DNA of 64,000 nucleotides, taken from NCBI GenBank assembly GCA_963514095.1, contig OY741282.1:16016921-16080920 (forward strand). The letters are read 5' to 3'. The notes beneath the pieces are model-generated. The model was not told where the DNA came from. It ran no database searches and saw nothing but the letters and a program-made list of their open reading frames with translations. Shown piece by piece: positions 62,191-64,000 of this stretch. The translations under genes and the position numbers were made by a program. Source of the DNA: Eutrigla gurnardus (lineage: Eukaryota; Chordata; Actinopteri; Perciformes; Triglidae). The first letter of the stretch is position 1. Each line of letters opens with the position of its first letter.

Positions 62191-62484
62191 ATTTATAATA
62201 TATAGCAGCTCTGCTTCTGGAACCTATGTGATGTTGAGGAGGGTCGATACCGGAGATGTCGGCAGAGTACAGTAACCTTCACTGAGTAATAAAACACTCA
62301 CGGAGTAATAATACTCTCACTGAGTAATAGTACACACAGTTAACAGAATAAAAGTATCACATTTACATCCTCAATCATATTGTGAAACTATCCGACAATA
62401 TCAGCAAAATATCATTAGCCCCCCCCTCTTGTGCCCCTCCTTCATAAATATGTTGAGAAACCATTTGTAAGGTTGAGGCAATAA

Positions 62485-64000
62485 AACTACAGTAATAACT
62501 AACAAAACTACATGACAAAACAACGTAAAATAACAACGTAAAGTTACGACATAACATTGACAACCAAGGTAACAATGTAATGTTAAAGTGTGACAATGTA
62601 ACAACGTAAAGTAACAACATAAAGTAACAACATAACGTTAACAACCAAGGTAACAATGTAATGTTAAAGCGTAACAATGTAACAACGTAAAGTAACAACA
62701 TAAAGTAACAGCGTGAAGTAACAATGTAAAGTAATAACATAACGTTAACAACCAAGGTAACAATGTAATGTTAAAGCGCAACAATGTAACAACGTAAAGT
62801 AACAACATAACGTTAACAACCAAGGTAACAATGTAATGTTAAAGCGTAACAATGTAACAACGTAAAGTGACGTAAAGTAACAACATAACGTTAACAACCA
62901 AGGTAACAATGTAATGTTAAAGCGTAACAATGTAACAACATAAAGTAACAACATAACATTAACAACCAAGGTAACAATGTAATGTTAAAGCGTAACAATG
63001 TAACAACGTAAAGTAACAACTTAAGTAACAACATAATGTTAACAACCAAGGTAACAATGTAATGTTAAAACGTAACAATGTAACAACGTAAAGTAACAAT
63101 ATAACATTAACAACCAATGTAACAATGTAATGTTAAAGCGTAACAATGTAACAACGTAAAGTAACAACTTAAGTAACATAACGTTAACAACCAAGGTAAC
63201 AATGTAATGTTAAAACGTAACAATGTAACGACGTAAAGTGACAATGTAAAGAAACAGCGTGAAGTAACAACATAACATTAACAACCAAGGTAACAATGTA
63301 ATGTTAAAGCGTAACAATGTAACGACGTAAAGTGACAATGTAAAGAAACAGCATGAAGTAACAACATAACATTAACAACCAAGGTATCAATGTAATGTTA
63401 AAGCATAACAATGTAACAACATAAAGTAACAACATAACATTAACAATCATGGTAACAATGTAATGTTAAAGCGTAACAATGTAACAACGTAAAGTAACAA
63501 CTTAAGTAACAACATAACGTTAACAACCAAGGTAACAATGTAATGTTAAAATGTAACAATGTAACAACGTAAAGTAACAATATAACATTAACAACCAATG
63601 TAACAATGTAATGTTAAAGCGTAACAATGTAACAACGTAAAGTAACAACTTAAGTTACATAACGTTAACAACCAAGGTAACAATGTAATGTTAAAGCGTA
63701 ACAATGTAACGACGTAAAGTGACGTAAAGTAACAACATAACGTTAACAACCAAGGTAACAATGTAATGTTAAAGCGTAACAATGTAACAACATAAAGTAA
63801 CAACATAACATTAACAACCAAGGTAACAATGTAATGTTAAAGCGTAACAATGTAACGACGTAAAGTGACAACGTAAAGAAACAACGTGAAGTAACAACAT
63901 AACGTTAACAACCAAGGTAACAATGTAATGTTAAAGCGTAACAATGTAACAACATAAAGTAACAACATAACATTAACAACCAAGGTAACAATGTAATGTT
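62485..64000. repeat. Satellite-like array of about 68-bp units, running off the window
   Basis: About 19 units share ACAACCAAGGTAACAATGTA followed by ATGTTAAAGCGTAACAATGT. Lengths vary through optional AGTGACGTAAAGTAACAAC-type inserts. Each unit is itself built from a GTAACAA/GTAA motif, so the array is hierarchical. It has not ended at base 64000. Confidence 0.96.

Overview
The window is nuclear DNA of a ray-finned fish, probably a percomorph-like teleost. It holds compact intron-containing genes with GT-AG junctions, vertebrate protein families, abundant micro- and minisatellites, tRNA-derived SINEs ending in (GATG)n, and hAT and PIF/Harbinger DNA transposons. Nothing in it is prokaryotic. 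I rebuilt eight protein-coding genes exon by exon. Seven are complete and keep one open frame across all inferred junctions. The eighth, dmtn, enters the window already inside an exon.

Layout: dmtn (+, 1-4901, 3' part); ppp3cc, calcineurin A (-, 9237-26389), tail-to-tail with dmtn; myl7-like regulatory light chain (+, 28200-31115), head-to-head with ppp3cc; hpse, heparanase (-, 32186-38029); helq, repair helicase (-, 38639-45045); mrps18c (+, 45804-47330), divergent from helq; abraxas1 (-, 47945-52866), tail-to-tail with mrps18c; gpat3 (+, 54110-60075), divergent from abraxas1. After that come about 4 kb without a gene, ending in a satellite array that runs off the window.

The order hpse-helq-mrps18c-abraxas1-gpat3, with these strands, is the conserved vertebrate block found at human 4q21.23. 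dmtn and ppp3cc are neighbours at human 8p21.3. The window therefore joins two ancestral blocks, with the myl7-like gene at the junction. Two of the genes act in DNA repair (HELQ in interstrand crosslink repair, ABRAXAS1 in the BRCA1-A complex). The others act in the cytoskeleton (dematin), calcium signalling (calcineurin), heart contraction (myl7), matrix remodelling (heparanase), mitochondrial translation (mrps18c) and triglyceride synthesis (gpat3). They form no operon-like unit.

The most unusual material is at the splice-site scale. Tandem repeats have captured exon edges in three genes: a ppp3cc exon 2 acceptor array, a helq exon 15 donor duplication and a gpat3 exon 10 donor triplication. 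A perfect 56-bp palindrome contains the helq stop codon. Inverted repeats flank ppp3cc exons 7-10 in a circRNA-like arrangement. A Harbinger-like MITE is nested inside a hAT-like element, each with its own target-site duplication. A SINE has grown an internal satellite. All gene models come from reading the sequence by eye; transcript data would settle UTRs and alternative splicing.
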